A stretch of 64,000 bases of DNA from Parasponia andersonii (Eukaryota > Streptophyta > Magnoliopsida > Rosales > Cannabaceae): the NCBI GenBank assembly GCA_002914805.1, contig JXTB01000482.1, positions 8,809-72,808 of the forward strand, read 5' to 3'. A model generated the notes under the pieces. That model was given only the letters and a program-made list of their open reading frames with translations. It was not told the DNA's origin and ran no database searches. Shown here in pieces: positions 61,538-64,000 of this stretch. The position numbers were made by a program, and so were the translations under genes. Position 1 is the stretch's first letter; each line of letters begins with the position of its first letter.

Positions 61538-63316
61538 ATGGCAAACACTAGAAATACTACCAGAGTCACTGAAACTAGCCAAAACCAACCACAAAGCACT
61601 GCTGCTGCACAGGCAAACCCTGCTCAGAATCAGCCTACCATGACCGCATCAAAAAATCTTGCTTAGAGACAGGATCCCATGGAGGAGACATTGGTTAACC
61701 TTCAGCAAATCACTAACCAGATCAATGACTCCCTACGACGACTTGCTGGAGGGCAGATGGTGACCCCACCATAGTACGAACGTCCCAGAGAACGTCCTGC
61801 TCAACTATCTGAGAAAGGAATACAGATCCTAGAGACAAAGAAACACGACCAGCTAAGAACCGAACTAGAGCGTCATGAAGATCACATCTCCAAAAGAAAA
61901 GGCAAAGTCGCAAACTTGCCTCTTGAATCTGGTATAGAGAGTTCAAGTACTAACCGTGATCGTGAACAACCTTATCGCAAATCCACTAGTAATCAAGACC
62001 GCTTAAACAGTGAACAAAAACGACAATCAAGAAGCGTCTTTAAAAGAATCAGCAGAGAATCGAGACAAGATCCTACAGACCTAAGACAATACTTGGAGCG
62101 GCGACGTAGTCATGAACAATCCGTATCGCATCGTAACAATCAAAGCTGATCCTGTCGCACTATTTTGCTGGATTCCTTTCACAGATCACAAAAGACTCTA
62201 CCTGACCAGCCCGTCATACAAAGAGATAACTATCAAAGGCCGCCCTTGCTGCTAGCAAGAGATAATGCTCTCCCTCCGAACATCGATGTTCACAATTTAA
62301 GGATGGCATTAGATGCATTTGCTGGTTGGGATGATGAGCTCGCTGATGGGTATCGTCAATCGCCATTCAGCGAGGAAGTTTGAGCTGCTGTCCTACCTAT
62401 TGGATTCAGACTTCCCACCATAAACACTTTTGATGGGAAAACTGATCCACAGGACCATATGGATCACTTCAGCAATCTGATGGAACTCTATCGTGTCAAT
62501 GATCATGCACATTGCAGATGTTTTGCTGTAACTCTATCAGAAGCAGCAAAGAAGTGGTTTCGAAGACTCAAATCCGGTTCAATCTCATCCTGGCAATAAC
62601 TTCAGACAGTGTTTTTAAGACAGTTCCAAGCTGCAAAGAATTTCACTGTTCCATTTATTAGCTTGTCTGCAATTCGACAAGGTCCAGAAGAAACTCTACG
62701 ATCTTATCTCAACTGATTCACATCAGAGTTAGCAAAGGTCAACAACCCACCTGAAGGGGGAGTTTTAACTCTCATGATGGCTGGGGTGCGACCAGAAACT
62801 AAACTCTGAAAGGAATTACTTGAGCGAGAATGTAGAACTCTAGAAGACTTCTACCGAAGGGTTGGTCGGCATCTGAGGGTAGAATCTTCATGCGAGAATC
62901 TTCAAAAGACCAAGAAAGAATGAAGGAAAGATGCTACTAAAAATGCGATCACGACCAATAATAACGGTAATAAGAAAAACAAAATGAGTAATGAACAGTT
63001 GACAGAGAATCAGCCTAGACCTAAAAACCAGGAGATTTCAAGAGCTCCCATGCGATTTAACAATCATACCGAGTTAAACGCGCCCATAGATCATATCTAT
63101 GCGGTCATAAACTGGCAGGAGCGATACCATCAGCCGGAGCCAATAAAACAGGACAGAGCAAAGTGCGACCCCAATAAGTTCTGCTGGTATCACAATGACA
63201 TTGGATATGACACCAATAATTACTACGCCTTGAAGGATGAAATTGAAAGATTGATTAAAGAAGGGCGACTGTGGCAATACACTAGGCAGGACAATGAAAG
63301 ACAAGAAGAAAACTAA
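61538..63316 (+). pseudogene. gag of the second element, broken
   Basis: Starts MANTRNTTRVTETSQNQPQS. The core is collinear with the first copy: GKTDPQDHMDHFSNLMELYR (62440-62495), EAAKKWFRRLKSGSISSWQ and PPEGGVLTLMMAGVRPETKL. The zinc-knuckle-like CWYHNDIGYDTNNY (near 63181-63223) has lost its last Cys. In-frame stops include codon 79 (TAG 61772-61774), 62147, 62921 and 63314, at positions homologous to stops in the first copy, plus private ones (e.g. 62381). Confidence 0.85.
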
Positions 63317-63449
63317 CAGCAACCTCCAGAAATTTAACGCGAAGTCCGAACTATCTTTGGAGGACCGCATGCTGGCAGAAATTCAAAAAGGGCTCAAGAC
63401 AGGTATGCATAAGAAGCTTGACAACAGCCATTCACTAACGTCATGCATC

Positions 63450-64000
63450 TTGTGCAGCGACCATGCAAGCTTCAACGAGTACCGGACATGGATATTACCT
63501 TTATAGAACAGGACGCAAGGGAGGTCTATTATCCTCATAATGACGCATTGGTCATAAAAATTAATTGTGGAAGCATGCAGTTGTGGTGAGTATTGGTTGA
63601 TAATGGGAGTGCTATTGACATCATGTACTACGACGCCTTTAAGAAGATGGGGTTGAATGAGAGCGACTTGAAGCCTACCGTCACTCCACTCTATGGTTTC
63701 ACTGGTGACAGGCTGATGCCTATGGGCATGATTGAATTAATGGTCAACGTTAGAACCTATCCTAGGGTTTCAAAGATAATGACCCAATTTTTGGTGGTAA
63801 ATTGCCCCTCCGCATTCAATGCTGTGCTGGAAAGACCGACACTGAGGGAACTTCGAGCCATCACTTCAATCTACCATCTCACTATGAAATTCCAGACCCA
63901 ACACGGGGTAGGCGAGGTGCGAGGAAACCAATATGATGTGCGAACTTATTATAACAACTCATTAAAACTCGCAGCAAAGGATGCGACGCCTCGCATAATG
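63450..64000 (+). pseudogene. Protease region of the second element, partial
   Basis: Reads PDMDITFIEQDAREVYYPHN, then LVDNGSAIDIMYYDAFKKMG with an intact DNGS active-site motif (63599-63610), then MTQFLVVNCPSAFNAVLERP and the linker AITSIYHLTMKFQTQHGVGE up to the window end. One in-frame TGA (63586-63588) precedes the active site. An intact parent would cleave Gag-Pol. Confidence 0.8.

Larger units (their letters stand above)
60848..64000 (+). mobile_element. Second Tat-type element, 5' part, continues past the window
   Basis: The same family and orientation as the element at 44521-55716. It consists of a 5' LTR, PBS, gag and the start of protease. Internal similarity to the first copy is high throughout. 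The window ends within the protease-RT linker. Confidence 0.9.

Noticed and set aside
1..64000. CRISPR arrays, bacterial operons, tRNA and rRNA genes
   Set aside because: The gene structure and repeats are those of a plant nuclear genome. No cloverleaf or rRNA segment was recognised; the one B-box match belongs to the SINE at 33327-33493.

Overview
The window is AT-rich nuclear DNA of a flowering plant. A eudicot is likely: the one large gene reads as an AGL17-clade MIKC-type MADS-box gene, and the repeats are plant Ty3/gypsy and Ty1/copia LTR elements, hAT elements and MITEs. The species cannot be named from sequence alone. Most of the window is transposon-derived. I support only two apparently intact host genes: the MADS-box gene (coding exons between 27127 and 38272, + strand) and a small single-exon gene at 56938-57285 (- strand).

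Layout. 1-5.3 kb: an LTR end inserted in the env-like ORF of a Sirevirus-like copia element, followed by that element's 3' LTR. 6.17-9.70 kb: a 3.5-kb hAT element with terminal repeats, 8-bp target duplications and a decayed ZMYM1/TTF-type transposase. 11.6-23.5 kb: nested debris, comprising a copia gag fragment, three related LTRs (12.3-14.0, about 19.1-21.2 and 21.2-23.5 kb), a probable antisense LTR region (14.3-17.3 kb) and an antisense Tat-type gag relict (17.6-18.85 kb). 23.5-27.1 kb: upstream region of the MADS gene.

27.1-38.3 kb: the MADS-box gene, with seven coding exons (182, 79, 62, 100, 42, 84 and 129 bp) that join in one frame to a 225-residue protein. Its introns hold a full-length antisense solo LTR, a tRNA-type SINE, a 243-bp MITE with a perfect 9-bp target duplication, and a dimeric copy of that MITE. 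38.3-44.5 kb: non-coding DNA with a non-autonomous hAT-like element, another MITE, and an inverted-repeat-bounded block containing a degenerate tandem array.

44,521-55,716: a complete 11.2-kb Ty3/gypsy Tat-type element, with LTRs, PBS, gag, protease, reverse transcriptase, two RNase H-like domains and integrase. Between integrase and the 3' LTR it carries a spliced antisense gene. Stops and frameshifts inactivate all of its reading frames. 55.7-60.8 kb is lower-repeat DNA containing the small gene. From 60,848 a second copy of the same family (5' LTR, gag, start of protease) runs off the window end. The two copies share several in-frame gag stops at homologous positions, suggesting they descend from a template that was already defective.
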